Virus record (IMG/VR): IMGVR_UViG_3300028558_000791
Span: 372,001-436,000 of that record
DNA length: 64,000 bases
Reading direction: 5' to 3' (one strand)
Source: a virus
The notes under the pieces are model-generated. The model was not told the DNA's origin. It ran no database searches and saw only the letters and a program-made list of their open reading frames with translations. Position 1 is the stretch's first letter; every line of letters starts with the position of its first letter. Below, piece after piece: positions 44,834 through 52,036 of this stretch. Position numbers and translations under genes: made by a program.

Positions 44834-45156
44834 TTTGTCGTTATTGCAATCAACCATGTCGCCTAATCACAAAAGGCTCTTTGCCCGATGGACTGGCAGA
44901 AAACAGAATCGCCCACTGCGACCCATGCAATGTCAAATACTTCGATAGATTCCATGTCCTGGTCTGCAATATCAAAGATACCGAATACTCCGTCTCCTAT
45001 ATGGATGACCACCCAAACCACTGGACTTCTATCTACCAATACAACAAAAAGGAAAGGCCCAGGGTGCATGATATCGCCCTGAGCTTCCAATTCCATGTTA
45101 GGTTCACCCCAGCTAACTTCAAAGAAAAGCTAAAGATATACCTGCTGTTCAGTTAG
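44830..45156 (+). CDS. Short zinc-ribbon array protein 21 (last)
   Basis: 108 residues. CRYC (3-6) ... CDPC (~35-38) ribbon, C-terminus FTPANFKEKLKIYLLFS. Stop is TAG, not TGA. It ends tail-to-tail with the metzincin gene, sharing four bases. Marks the end of the array. Confidence 0.7.
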   Translation: MICRYCNQPCRLITKGSLPDGLAENRIAHCDPCNVKYFDRFHVLVCNIKDTEYSVSYMDDHPNHWTSIYQYNKKERPRVHDIALSFQFHVRFTPANFKEKLKIYLLFS

Positions 45157-45851
45157 TTAGGACAGTTAGTCAACACAGGTCCACCATCAGGTACCTGACT
45201 GCTATTAACTGGCTCCCCATCCACACAATAGTTCAAGTTCCTAAGCTCCAAATCAAAGAAAGCAGATACCTTAACCATGGTATCATAATCAATGCACTGA
45301 AACCTGGCTCGACTATAATGCGGATACATCAACCTCTGACCCACATGACCCGATCCCATCAAATGACCAATCTCATGTAATGTCACACCATAAACATCAT
45401 CATTCCCAAGTCTATCACGTACTAAGTACATGTGATGTCCACCAACTTGCTCGCAAAAACCAATGGTCCAATAACCCTTGTCGTTAATCGGTACCATCTT
45501 GTTCTTACTGTCAACCTTCAAGAATAACCACCCGCCACTATTCACCTGAGTAACTATCTTATCAATCTCCATATCAAACTTAGTATCAACTACCTTCAAT
45601 TTAACATAGCCATTCATAGCAAAGTTCCAAGCGTTAATAGCATCGTCAATAGCTAACTTGTCAGCTTCCCCAAAATTAATATCAATCCATATCGGTATCT
45701 CCCTAATAGGAGCCTCCTCAAAGACCGGTACATGTGTGTAATGATACAAACCTAGCTTAGGATTACTAGGATTTAATGTAACACCAGCGCAACCAACTAT
45801 AATAGCCGCAATAATAACAACTATTAATAAGACAATAGCAGTCATCTTCAT
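45153..45851 (-). CDS. Metzincin-type metalloprotease lipoprotein
   Basis: 232 residues. A single N-terminal hydrophobic segment ends in a lipobox (IIVGC-AG, Cys ~21). The zinc site is LHEIGHLMGSGH (HExxHxxGxxH-type) followed by a Met-turn LMYPHY, the matrixin/astacin-like metzincin pattern. W-I-D-I and W-N-F-A segments fit the matrixin N-terminal strand region. As a lipoprotein it would be anchored in the cell envelope of the infected host. Target unknown. Confidence 0.85.
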   Translation of the reverse strand: MKMTAIVLLIVVIIAAIIVGCAGVTLNPSNPKLGLYHYTHVPVFEEAPIREIPIWIDINFGEADKLAIDDAINAWNFAMNGYVKLKVVDTKFDMEIDKIVTQVNSGGWLFLKVDSKNKMVPINDKGYWTIGFCEQVGGHHMYLVRDRLGNDDVYGVTLHEIGHLMGSGHVGQRLMYPHYSRARFQCIDYDTMVKVSAFFDLELRNLNYCVDGEPVNSSQVPDGGPVLTNCPN

Positions 45852-45874
45852 GATAACACCTAAAATAAGGTTAC

Positions 45875-46777
45875 TTACTTCTTGACCGATTTGTTGTTGT
45901 TGCTGTCCAAAAAACTTGCAATCGTGTCACGGTGTACAAAGAATCCAACCTCTGGAGCACGAGTAATACGAACCGCAATGCCAATTAACTCGCCATAATC
46001 ATTGAAACATCCACCACCAGAGTTACCATAGAAAATTGGTGACTGTACCTGCATGTATGGTCCCCTAGCATCATCCTTGCCAGCACTCAAACGCTTGTAA
46101 TGATCAGCATCACGGTAAGCAGCAACCTGACCACCCATGTACGTCCAGTATAATCCAGTCTGATGACCAACTACATTAACATGCTCGCCAAGTGCCGGTG
46201 TCTCACTAGCAATACGAGCTACCTTGTGTGCCGGTACTAAATCTCCCTGCGCCTCAAGTAACGCTAAATCATGCGCTTCATCAAATGCAACCGCCTTGCT
46301 CAAATGCCAGCCAGATGGCTCGGCCGCAACTCCCATAACTTCCTTCTCTACAATGTAGTGAATCTTAAGACCCTTCTTCTCTACCTTGTCAGCCTCTTGT
46401 GGTCCTCCACTGCCACCACCAAATAGCTTCTGAAGCATCTCTTGAAGACTCTTAGGCTCATCATTGCTGCCTTCCTTGCGCTTGTCAAGCCTCTCCTGCT
46501 GCCATTCAAGCTCTCCCTCAATACAATGATTAGCTGTGAGAATGTGAGTCTCATCAACCCAAACTCCAGTACAAAATGGACGATAACCAGTAGTAATAGT
46601 GGTCTCCTTATCGTCGTGGTATCCCATCAATGCAACAGTGGCTCCACCTTCCTGTATGATTAAATCGTGTGCGCTCAGCTTCGACTTAGGTATTACCCCA
46701 GAGTCTTTTAAACTAGCACAGCCGCCTAAAGTAACACTCAAAATAACTAATAGTAGCAAACTGAAATAACGTTTCAT
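45875..46777 (-). CDS. Trypsin-like (S1) serine protease lipoprotein
   Basis: 300 residues. Signal peptide with lipobox (VTLGGC-AS, Cys ~20). Catalytic triad motifs: LTANHC (His), DEAHDLALLE (Asp), YGNSGGGCF (Ser). An insert between His and Asp (~residues 95-150) is Lys/Glu/Gly-rich. Lies 23 nt upstream of the metzincin gene; both make envelope-anchored peptidases, possibly for superinfection exclusion or host-surface remodelling (inference). Confidence 0.88.
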   Translation of the reverse strand: MKRYFSLLLLVILSVTLGGCASLKDSGVIPKSKLSAHDLIIQEGGATVALMGYHDDKETTITTGYRPFCTGVWVDETHILTANHCIEGELEWQQERLDKRKEGSNDEPKSLQEMLQKLFGGGSGGPQEADKVEKKGLKIHYIVEKEVMGVAAEPSGWHLSKAVAFDEAHDLALLEAQGDLVPAHKVARIASETPALGEHVNVVGHQTGLYWTYMGGQVAAYRDADHYKRLSAGKDDARGPYMQVQSPIFYGNSGGGCFNDYGELIGIAVRITRAPEVGFFVHRDTIASFLDSNNNKSVKK

Positions 46778-46885
46778 GAAACCCCGACGAGGTTCAGTAG
46801 GCTACCGTACTTGGCAACCCAAGATTACAAAGATACAAGAATACATACCAAACCGTTACTCAAATGTTTCTTATACATTGTATAA

Positions 46886-47455
46886 TCAGTAATTTATATT
46901 ACTATCTTTATAACCTATTGCGTCAATTAACAATGGCTGAGTTGCATCAATTACCTTCTCACCTCTTAAGAGTATAGCCGTATGATACTCCCTACTACAA
47001 CCATCATCCGACCAGTCATGCCAGCGAGCCTCAAATTGGCTGCTAGAGAGACGTGCATACCGCCCAGCCACGCTGGGGTCCATTAGGTCCACAAAACCAT
47101 TTATAAGGTTAACCAGGACCACGTAATGACCGTCTTCCCAGACCTCCGAGAAGTCCGTATCAGGCCCGTAATTACCCCAAGCTTGAATATTAAGAATACA
47201 TGTGTATCCAGAATCTAAATACTCTTTAAGATCAGTTATCTTTAGGTTATTACGATACAACACTTCTAACCCATAAGATACTGCTAGTTCTATAATGCTA
47301 TAGCCAGAAGTACCATCGCAGTTTGTTCCAAGTAATGGGTATAACTCTGGTTCGCGCCCTGACCAAACTCCCCAATAGTATAAACAACTAGCTAAAGATG
47401 CTGCCCCACAACTGTAATCATAGGCTTGTCTAACTAGAGGAACATAGGTTGGCAT
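46886..47455 (-). CDS. C39-like cysteine peptidase family protein
   Basis: 189 residues from the ATG with AGGAGA 8 nt upstream; the longer frame adds an unlikely low-complexity leader. The opening VRQAYDYSCGAASLASCLYYWG carries the catalytic Cys motif of peptidase family C39 (QxxxxxCGxAxLxxxLxYxG). GHYVVLVN supplies the His and LMDPSVAG the Asp. No membrane segments or signal peptide seen, so a cytoplasmic or virion role is possible. Confidence 0.75.
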   Translation of the reverse strand: MPTYVPLVRQAYDYSCGAASLASCLYYWGVWSGREPELYPLLGTNCDGTSGYSIIELAVSYGLEVLYRNNLKITDLKEYLDSGYTCILNIQAWGNYGPDTDFSEVWEDGHYVVLVNLINGFVDLMDPSVAGRYARLSSSQFEARWHDWSDDGCSREYHTAILLRGEKVIDATQPLLIDAIGYKDSNINY

Positions 47456-47809
47456 GTTGAATCTCCTGCTATTGAGAAAGTGAGAGAGTAAAAGAGAGAG
47501 AGAGGGTACAATCTGCCTGTATGCCATTATAGCCCAAGCGTATGCCTAACTGCAAAAACATATGTTTATAATGCGATAAGATGCTTTGAGAAATACCTAA
47601 TTTATATTTGCTAGTTTTGTCGTACCTATATCCTGAATAGACGCTAATAGGACACCCATATCGTCCATATGGGATACCAGAGCACACTCTAACTGCCCCA
47701 GATAGTCACTTGATGGTCACTTGATAGCTGTTAGACCCCTATTTGGGAGGCGAACTGCCACCGCGCACGACAATGGCCCACACTTTTCCAGTAGGGGTAT
47801 AATGGGGCT

Positions 47810-47844
47810 TTGGCATAGCCTTTGCAATATGCAATCTATGCCAA
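47810..47844. repeat. 35-bp dyad element D1
   Basis: TTGGCATAG and CTATGCCAA arms around TTGCA-ATA-TGCAA. Forward half TGGCATA-N4-TTGCA fits the sigma-54 GG-N10-GC rule. Confidence 0.7.
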
Positions 47845-47917
47845 CTACATGTAGTATGATCTCTTTCCTTTCGATCACATCACATTATGTGTAGTATATT
47901 TCAATACATAGCAGAGA

Positions 47918-47952
47918 TGGCATGAGTATTGCAAAAAGCAATCAATATGCCA
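47918..47952. repeat. 35-bp dyad element D2
   Basis: TGGCAT ... ATTGC-A5-GCAAT ... ATGCCA. Lies 27 nt before the first CTCCCATTCAC copy and upstream of the gene at 48022. Confidence 0.7.
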
Positions 47953-48021
47953 GGTGGGATAAGGTGAGAGGTCTTTGGCTCCCATTCACTGTCTGATCTT
48001 ACCCAAGATCGAGGTGATTCG

Positions 48022-48396
48022 ATGAACAAGAGCCAGGTTTCCGCCATCCTCGCAAGCAATCCTCGTGCCGTCACCAAGGCCGTTGTCCTACTCTTCGGCT
48101 TGCAGACCCACCAGGAGCGTGGGACACATCGCACCATCGACGACAACGGGGTCGGGTTCAGCGCGGCCGACGCTGACTTCGGCACCTACTGCGCGATGTG
48201 GGTGCTCAACATCCACAAGACCACTCCGCCTCACATCGTGGCCGACCGACTGGCCCACTACTTGCAGGGCGACAACCACCGCAGGTATCGCACCCTGTCG
48301 GGGAAGTTCCTCCAACGTGCGCTGGAGATGACACCGCGCTACTGGCGGCAGCTCTCACATGCTGCGAAGGTGAAGGCGGAGTCGGTTCCCTTCTGA
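48022..48396 (+). CDS. Hypothetical protein
   Basis: 124 residues. First gene of the GC-rich region; GAGGTG upstream of the ATG. Helical, basic C-terminus (RALEMTPRYWRQLSHAAKVK). Contains HIVADRLAHYLQGDNHRRYR. No family recognised. Preceded by dyad D2 and the repeat, followed by a strong terminator, so it forms its own transcription unit. Confidence 0.65.
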   Translation: MNKSQVSAILASNPRAVTKAVVLLFGLQTHQERGTHRTIDDNGVGFSAADADFGTYCAMWVLNIHKTTPPHIVADRLAHYLQGDNHRRYRTLSGKFLQRALEMTPRYWRQLSHAAKVKAESVPF

Positions 48397-48413
48397 CATC
48401 AGGCGACTCGTCG

Positions 48414-48448
48414 GGAGAGGTAGGACATCCTACCTCTCCTTTCTTTTG
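48414..48448 (+). terminator. Intrinsic terminator
   Basis: Perfect 11-bp stem GGAGAGGTAGG / CCTACCTCTCC with loop ACAT, then TTTCTTTTG. Confidence 0.9.
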
Positions 48449-48461
48449 TCTACAGTGTGGT

Positions 48462-48497
48462 TGGTATAGTCGTTGCAATATGCAAGGTGCCATGCCA
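48462..48497. repeat. Dyad element D3
   Basis: TGGTAT ... TTGCA-ATA-TGCAA ... ATGCCA, one base longer in the right half. Between a terminator and a repeat copy, in promoter position for 48599..49294. Confidence 0.65.
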
Positions 48498-48598
48498 GGT
48501 AAGTGCGAGCCAGGTAAAAGGGCGCGGCTCCCATTCACTGACTACCCAGGCCGGAAGGTGCGACGCCAACCCAAACCGAACGAAAGAGAGATACCGCC

Positions 48599-49294
48599 AT
48601 GTCCGACCTTTCCCTCTCGCCCGACAACATCATCGCTCTCCTCCTCTCGCAGCACACGTCGCACCAGGTCGCACACGAGGCGACCAAGGTGACCACCACC
48701 ATCATCCGCAACGCGGAGCCCAGCAAGAAGCAGGCCAAGCAGGCCGAGGCCCGCAAGGGCGAGGTGAAGGCTCCCATTCACAACGGCCCCAAGGTGTTCG
48801 GTGTGGCGATGCCCGACCGCAACACGCTGGATGCCAAAGGCTTCCTGATGGCTTGCCGCGATGCCGGCAAGCGCTCCTTCCAGACGGTCAACGAAGTGAC
48901 CGGCGAAGTTACCTCGGTCGTCAAGCGTGACGAGCGAGAGGTGCGCAACGATCTCATCAAGGCGATTCACGCCTACTGCGGTTACGACAACGGCCGTGAC
49001 TTCGGCTCGCAAGACACGGCGGCCAGGGCGAAGGCCAGTCGCGAGCTGAGCGGCAAGCCCATCGTCCTCGGTCCCTCGCGAGAGGAGCAGAAGGCGGCCG
49101 AGCGGTCAATGACCGGCTACGTTCACGGCATGCCGAACTACATGGCGTCCAAGGTGGCCGAGCTGACGGCACGTGAGACGGCCACGGCAGAGGAGCTGAT
49201 CGATGCCCGCAAGGAGGGCAACGAGGTGGAGGTGGCACGCTTGACCGCACTGCTCTCCAACGTGCGAGGCGAGCTGAGCCGCCTCGGTCTCTGA
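48599..49294 (+). CDS. Hypothetical protein
   Basis: 231 residues. Leader has AACGAACGAAAGAGAGA before the ATG, a sequence style shared with the gene at 49945. Helical throughout with Ala/Lys-rich segments; a repeat copy lies in frame encoding APIHNG. A C-terminal heptad-like stretch (LTARETATAEELIDARKEG) may be a coiled coil. I do not recognise it; size and abundance-type leader suggest a well-expressed early protein. Confidence 0.65.
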   Translation: MSDLSLSPDNIIALLLSQHTSHQVAHEATKVTTTIIRNAEPSKKQAKQAEARKGEVKAPIHNGPKVFGVAMPDRNTLDAKGFLMACRDAGKRSFQTVNEVTGEVTSVVKRDEREVRNDLIKAIHAYCGYDNGRDFGSQDTAARAKASRELSGKPIVLGPSREEQKAAERSMTGYVHGMPNYMASKVAELTARETATAEELIDARKEGNEVEVARLTALLSNVRGELSRLGL

Positions 49295-49318
49295 CACACA
49301 CACGGACTTACATCAGAG

Positions 49319-49355
49319 AGGGCTGCACCTGGCGGGGTGTGGCCCTTTCGTTTTT
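49319..49355 (+). terminator. Intrinsic terminator
   Basis: 11-bp stem AGGGCTGCACC / GGTGTGGCCCT (one GU) followed by TTTCGTTTTT. Confidence 0.88.
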
Positions 49356-49367
49356 CCGCAATCGGCT

Positions 49368-49402
49368 TGGCACGGACGTTGCAGAGTGCAAACGATGTGC
49401 CA
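49368..49402. repeat. 35-bp dyad element D4
   Basis: TGGCACGGACGTTGCA forward half is a perfect sigma-54 -24/-12 consensus. Arms TGGCAC/GTGCCA and TTGCA/TGCAA are perfect. Follows a terminator and precedes a repeat copy at 49440. Confidence 0.75.
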
Positions 49403-49648
49403 CGGAGATCCGCCTCTCCACACAAGAAAGAGAGTGCCGCTCCCATTCACTGACAGTCGAGAGCGAGAAGCGCAGCAACGAACGGACGGCAGCAAGCGCA
49501 AGCAAGCGCAGCGCATGTAGGATGCGTGACTAGGAGACCCCGAAGACGTGCCCGAATGTGAGGGCATGTAAGTCACCCTACCCGATGACCATAGCGCAAG
49601 TCGTCCAGCCGAGCTGCTCCCATTCACCGCTCGCTGAAAGGAGTGAGC
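49403..49648 (+). other. Non-coding leader with two repeat copies
   Basis: Contains repeat copies at 49440 and 49617. 64 nt after the first copy an ATG is followed at once by TAG (49515-49520), in a GCGCATGTAGG context. No longer ORF with a ribosome-binding site is seen. Likely a transcribed leader or small RNA. Confidence 0.5.
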
Positions 49649-49888
49649 ATGAGACGCCGCAACGAAGTCGATACCAACGCACTTCCGGATCTGATGCCAC
49701 GTGTGGCACGCATGTTGGAAGTGACGGGCGTGAGCATCGAAGACGTGGTGGCAGAATTGCGCACTACGGATCTGACGGAGTACAACATCTTCCTCACCAT
49801 CAAAGGTGCGGCCATGTGTTACCCTCACGTCAAGCAAGCGCTCGCTGATGCCTGCCCCGACACTCTGCCCTCTCCCATTCACGACTGA
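49649..49888 (+). CDS. Hypothetical protein
   Basis: 79 residues. The ATG 21 nt after a repeat copy is chosen over a GTG 6 nt earlier, with AAAGGAG just upstream. Helical (LMPRVARMLEVTGVSIEDVVA). The C-terminus SPIHD is encoded by the next repeat copy, so that copy overlaps the stop region. Confidence 0.65.
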   Translation: MRRRNEVDTNALPDLMPRVARMLEVTGVSIEDVVAELRTTDLTEYNIFLTIKGAAMCYPHVKQALADACPDTLPSPIHD

Positions 49889-49944
49889 CTCGAAACGATA
49901 AACGCCGCAAGGCAATCACCGCAACGAACGAAAGAGAGACCATC

Positions 49945-50133
49945 ATGGAAAACGTCAAGTTCACCCGCAACGGCGACAAGCTCACCATCGAAGTCGACCT
50001 CGCCTACCGTGGGCAGGTGTCCGCCACCGGCAAGACCCTTCGGGTCGCCAGCACCGAAGGCAACGTCCCCTGCGACGGTTCCCCCGAGATCAAGATCGGT
50101 CTCAACATCTTCGCCCCTGTTCCCAAGAAGTAA
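49945..50133 (+). CDS. Conserved small protein (TIEVDL...STEGN family)
   Basis: 62 residues, paralogue of 56324..56500. Pattern: MENVKF, LTIEVDL, TGKTLRVASTEGN, IKIGLNIF. Small proteins with this ASTxGN core are widespread in phages, plasmids and bacteria; function unknown to me. AAAGAGAGA precedes the start. Confidence 0.75.
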   Translation: MENVKFTRNGDKLTIEVDLAYRGQVSATGKTLRVASTEGNVPCDGSPEIKIGLNIFAPVPKK

Positions 50134-50149
50134 TTCGCCTACATCGGCG

Positions 50150-50197
50150 AGCCCCCTGCAATCCCGATACCAACAGGTACGCAAGGGACAGGGGGCT
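50150..50197 (+). other. 9-bp inverted repeat
   Basis: AGCCCCCTG (50150-50158) and CAGGGGGCT (50189-50197) with a 30-nt loop, directly before the tRNA-like RNA. May be a terminator-like or processing hairpin. Confidence 0.55.
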
Positions 50198-50203
50198 GAC
50201 TCT

Positions 50204-50288
50204 TCGCCAGTGCTACACGAAAAACGGGGCGGGACGCCTCGGCCTTCCAAGGTGGTGTAGCGTAAGGGTTCGATTCCCTGACTGGCGA
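50204..50288 (+). tRNA. tRNA-like RNA, possible Gly(TCC), non-canonical
   Basis: 8-bp acceptor-like stem TCGCCAGT / ACTGGCGA, T-arm AGGG-TTCGATT-CCCT, and an anticodon-loop-like CTTCCAA (Gly TCC) at 50244-50250. The anticodon stem is weak (one mismatch, two GU) and no normal D-arm is visible. Instead GCTACAC (50212) pairs perfectly with GTGTAGC (50255). It is either a strongly diverged tRNA or a tRNA-mimic RNA. CCA is not encoded (CC then CTGG). Confidence 0.45.
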
Positions 50289-50338
50289 CCCTGGCTCCCA
50301 TTCATGAGCCAGTAGATTCCAACATCGGAGGTTCCAAC

Positions 50339-50626
50339 ATGAAGTCACTCGACATGGCAGACAAGTATCCCCCGGCCGAAGACTTCGATGATGAGGACAC
50401 CACCGTCCGCATGCATGTGCCTACCTTCCTCCCCAAGGTCATCGTCGAGGATGAGGGTGAGGACGAGTACGACCTCTGGGGAGCTAGGGATACCATCCCC
50501 TGCCCACCTCCCTACCCTCATCCCCACATGAAGCGAGAAGTCAATTGGGGTGCAGTCGGCATCCTTGCCTTCACCATCGTCTTCTGGTGGACCGTCGGCT
50601 ACATGCTCTACTGCTGGATCTACTGA
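50339..50626 (+). CDS. Tail-anchored single-pass membrane protein
   Basis: 95 residues. Acidic N-terminal two thirds (AEDFDDEDTT, EDEGEDEYDLW), then Pro/His-rich PCPPPYPHPH, and a C-terminal membrane span (WGAVGILAFTIVFWWTVGYM). Good Shine-Dalgarno (TCGGAGG). The soluble part faces the cytoplasm by the positive-inside rule (KRE before the span). Function unknown. Confidence 0.7.
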   Translation: MKSLDMADKYPPAEDFDDEDTTVRMHVPTFLPKVIVEDEGEDEYDLWGARDTIPCPPPYPHPHMKREVNWGAVGILAFTIVFWWTVGYMLYCWIY

Positions 50627-50637
50627 CCAGCTCCCTG

Positions 50638-50670
50638 GCCCGACCTCCCATTCACTGGGAGGCGGGCTTT
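50638..50670 (+). terminator. Terminator-like hairpin containing a repeat copy
   Basis: GCCCG-(A)-CCTCCC pairs with GGGAGG-CGGGC around loop ATTCACT, then TTTAGG. The repeat copy at 50645 forms the 5' arm and loop. Confidence 0.6.
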
Positions 50671-50710
50671 AGGCATTATCAGGGGGCATGGGCAATGTCC
50701 CCATCTGTGT

Positions 50711-50860
50711 AGGAGGAATGCCGAGTAGTCGCTCAAGCCTGGAACATGGCGACACGAGCGTAAAAAGACTAGCAGGTGTCACACACCGTTTGGGCTAACT
50801 AGCTCCCGAGTGTGTGAAACTGTAATCTAGTGTAGCTACTCGTAACTCTCCTTGTGTTCT
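50711..50860 (+). ncRNA. Candidate structured RNA
   Basis: Outer stem CGAGTAG (50722) / CTACTCG (50836) encloses a strong inner hairpin TCACACAC (50779) / GTGTGTGA (50810). AGGAGGA-ATG at 50711-50720 opens a 26-codon frame (MPSSRSSLEHG...), but the spacing is too tight for a normal start. No other gene fits. Flanked by repeat copies at 50645 and 50861. Confidence 0.5.
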
Positions 50861-50892
50861 CTCCCATTCACAACTCACCCTGAGGTGCAGCC

Positions 50893-51141
50893 ATGGCGTA
50901 CGGTCTTTGGAATGTGAGCGGTAAGGTCATCATCCCCGGCACGCGCAAGAGCGCCAGCTTCGGTCCCGTTCGCATCGGCGATAAGGATCGTCAGACCGCC
51001 AGCAAGTGGCTGGCCTGCATGCTGAACGACAAGTTCAAGCGTGACCTGCGCGGAGGTGCGAAGTTCTCCGACCACTTCGCCCTCATGAACCTGAAGTGGG
51101 AAGATGTCGGCAAAGCTGCGCCGGCTCCCGCACAGACGTGA
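50893..51141 (+). CDS. Hypothetical protein
   Basis: 82 residues, ATG 21 nt after a repeat copy, TGAGGTG upstream. Begins MAYGLWNVSGKVIIPGTRKS, then KWLACMLNDKFKRDLRGG. Basic, compact. No family recognised. Confidence 0.68.
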   Translation: MAYGLWNVSGKVIIPGTRKSASFGPVRIGDKDRQTASKWLACMLNDKFKRDLRGGAKFSDHFALMNLKWEDVGKAAPAPAQT

Positions 51142-51188
51142 GGTGGATGGCTCCAGGGTAATACCTGGGGCCGTTCTTCAAAAGGCGG

Positions 51189-51223
51189 TGGCACGCCCGT
51201 TGCACTCTGCATCCCGCATGCCA
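51189..51223. repeat. 35-bp dyad element D5
   Basis: TGGCACGCCCGTTGCA is a perfect sigma-54-like half; right half TGCAT ... ATGCCA slightly diverged. 12 nt before the repeat copy at 51236. Confidence 0.72.
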
Positions 51224-51268
51224 TCGCCGCTTCGGCTCCCATTCACAACCCCCTGGAGAGCAACGAAC

Positions 51269-51415
51269 ATGGCAACGTCATTCGTCATCAAGCTCCCCAA
51301 GCAGAAAGCGCGTAACCCCCTGGGTCACATGCAAGAGCGGAAGCAGATCATGCGTGACCGTCGCAACCGGCGTCCCAAGGATGCCCGCAAGCAACGCGAA
51401 CCCTTCGAGTCCTGA
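51269..51415 (+). CDS. Small basic hypothetical protein
   Basis: 48 residues, 22 nt after a repeat copy with CTGGAGAG upstream. Very Arg/Lys-rich (RNRRPKDARKQR), probably nucleic-acid-binding or disordered. First gene of a three-gene unit. Confidence 0.6.
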   Translation: MATSFVIKLPKQKARNPLGHMQERKQIMRDRRNRRPKDARKQREPFES

Positions 51416-51450
51416 ACCCTCCCATTCACCGCCAACAAGTGGAGATGCAC

Positions 51451-51633
51451 ATGAGCAAGCAAACGTTCCGAGTGGTCGAGATGACGATTGTCCCTGGCCA
51501 GGAGCCGGCGACCAAACTCGTGCAGGGCAACCTCCCCAAGGGCAAGGCTCAGTCTCTCCAGGAGAAGCTGGAAGAGAAGCTCGGCGACTTCGACCCGCAG
51601 AAGGTGGTCTCCTACCTGGTCCAACCAGCATGA
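51451..51633 (+). CDS. Small hypothetical protein
   Basis: 60 residues. ATG 51451 is 21 nt after a repeat copy and 7 nt after GGAG; the GTG/ATG codons further up are not used in this reading. MSKQTFRVVEMTIVPGQ..., then a helix QSLQEKLEEKLGDF. Stop overlaps the next start (ATGA). Confidence 0.65.
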   Translation: MSKQTFRVVEMTIVPGQEPATKLVQGNLPKGKAQSLQEKLEEKLGDFDPQKVVSYLVQPA

Positions 51634-51881
51634 CTGTAGCACCGAACCTTGCCAGCATCCAAAGCGTAGGATGCTGGTACGAGGACCAGGAACGTACGCA
51701 ACCCATGCGGTACCAGGTGTGTGTACGCCAGTTCCGTAGAGGTGAGTGGGAAGTCATGATGGGTAGCATCGTAACCTACCTGTCACCCGAAGACTACTGC
51801 GACATGCATCAGCTACTACTGGTGGAGATGTATCGTGGCACGCGCCATGCACTCTCACACGAACGCACGGAGTTGATCTAA
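51630..51881 (+). CDS. Hypothetical protein
   Basis: 83 residues, start coupled to the previous stop (ATGA). Aromatic and Met-rich (SVGCWYEDQERTQPMRYQ, YLSPEDYCDMHQLLLVEMY). Not recognised. Confidence 0.62.
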   Translation: MTVAPNLASIQSVGCWYEDQERTQPMRYQVCVRQFRRGEWEVMMGSIVTYLSPEDYCDMHQLLLVEMYRGTRHALSHERTELI

Positions 51882-52036
51882 CGATCCTCCTACAAGTCAG
51901 CAGAGCTGGGGAGGATGTCATGTAACATCACACGGTTGATGACCGTTGTTTACTTGCGCCGACAACCAGAGAGATAGTAGCGACTCCCATTCATCGACAC
52001 CCTCAAACCAAAGGAATCGAGATGCTGGGTTTAGTC

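Larger units (their letters stand above)
47456..48021. other. Junction region between AT-rich and GC-rich parts
   Basis: No convincing gene. Holds an AG-rich run (47470-47505), a direct repeat GTCACTTGAT (47706 and again 11 bp on), TATAAT at 47798-47803, two 35-bp dyads (47810 and 47918) and the first CTCCCATTCAC copy (47979). Base composition and codon style change across this stretch. Confidence 0.6.

Noticed and set aside
47798-47803. Sigma-70 promoter at TATAAT
   Set aside because: No acceptable -35 hexamer at 16-18 bp; the GGGG flanks are also untypical.
48206-48538. Minus-strand ORFs rich in 'EWEP' in the GC-rich part
   Set aside because: They are antisense readings of the CTCCCATTCAC repeat and of real plus-strand genes, with no ribosome-binding sites.
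50189-50300. tmRNA (ssrA)
   Set aside because: The 5' GGGGGCTGACTCT resemblance is short; the RNA is far too small, no tag ORF or pseudoknots, and the acceptor strands belong to a different stem.
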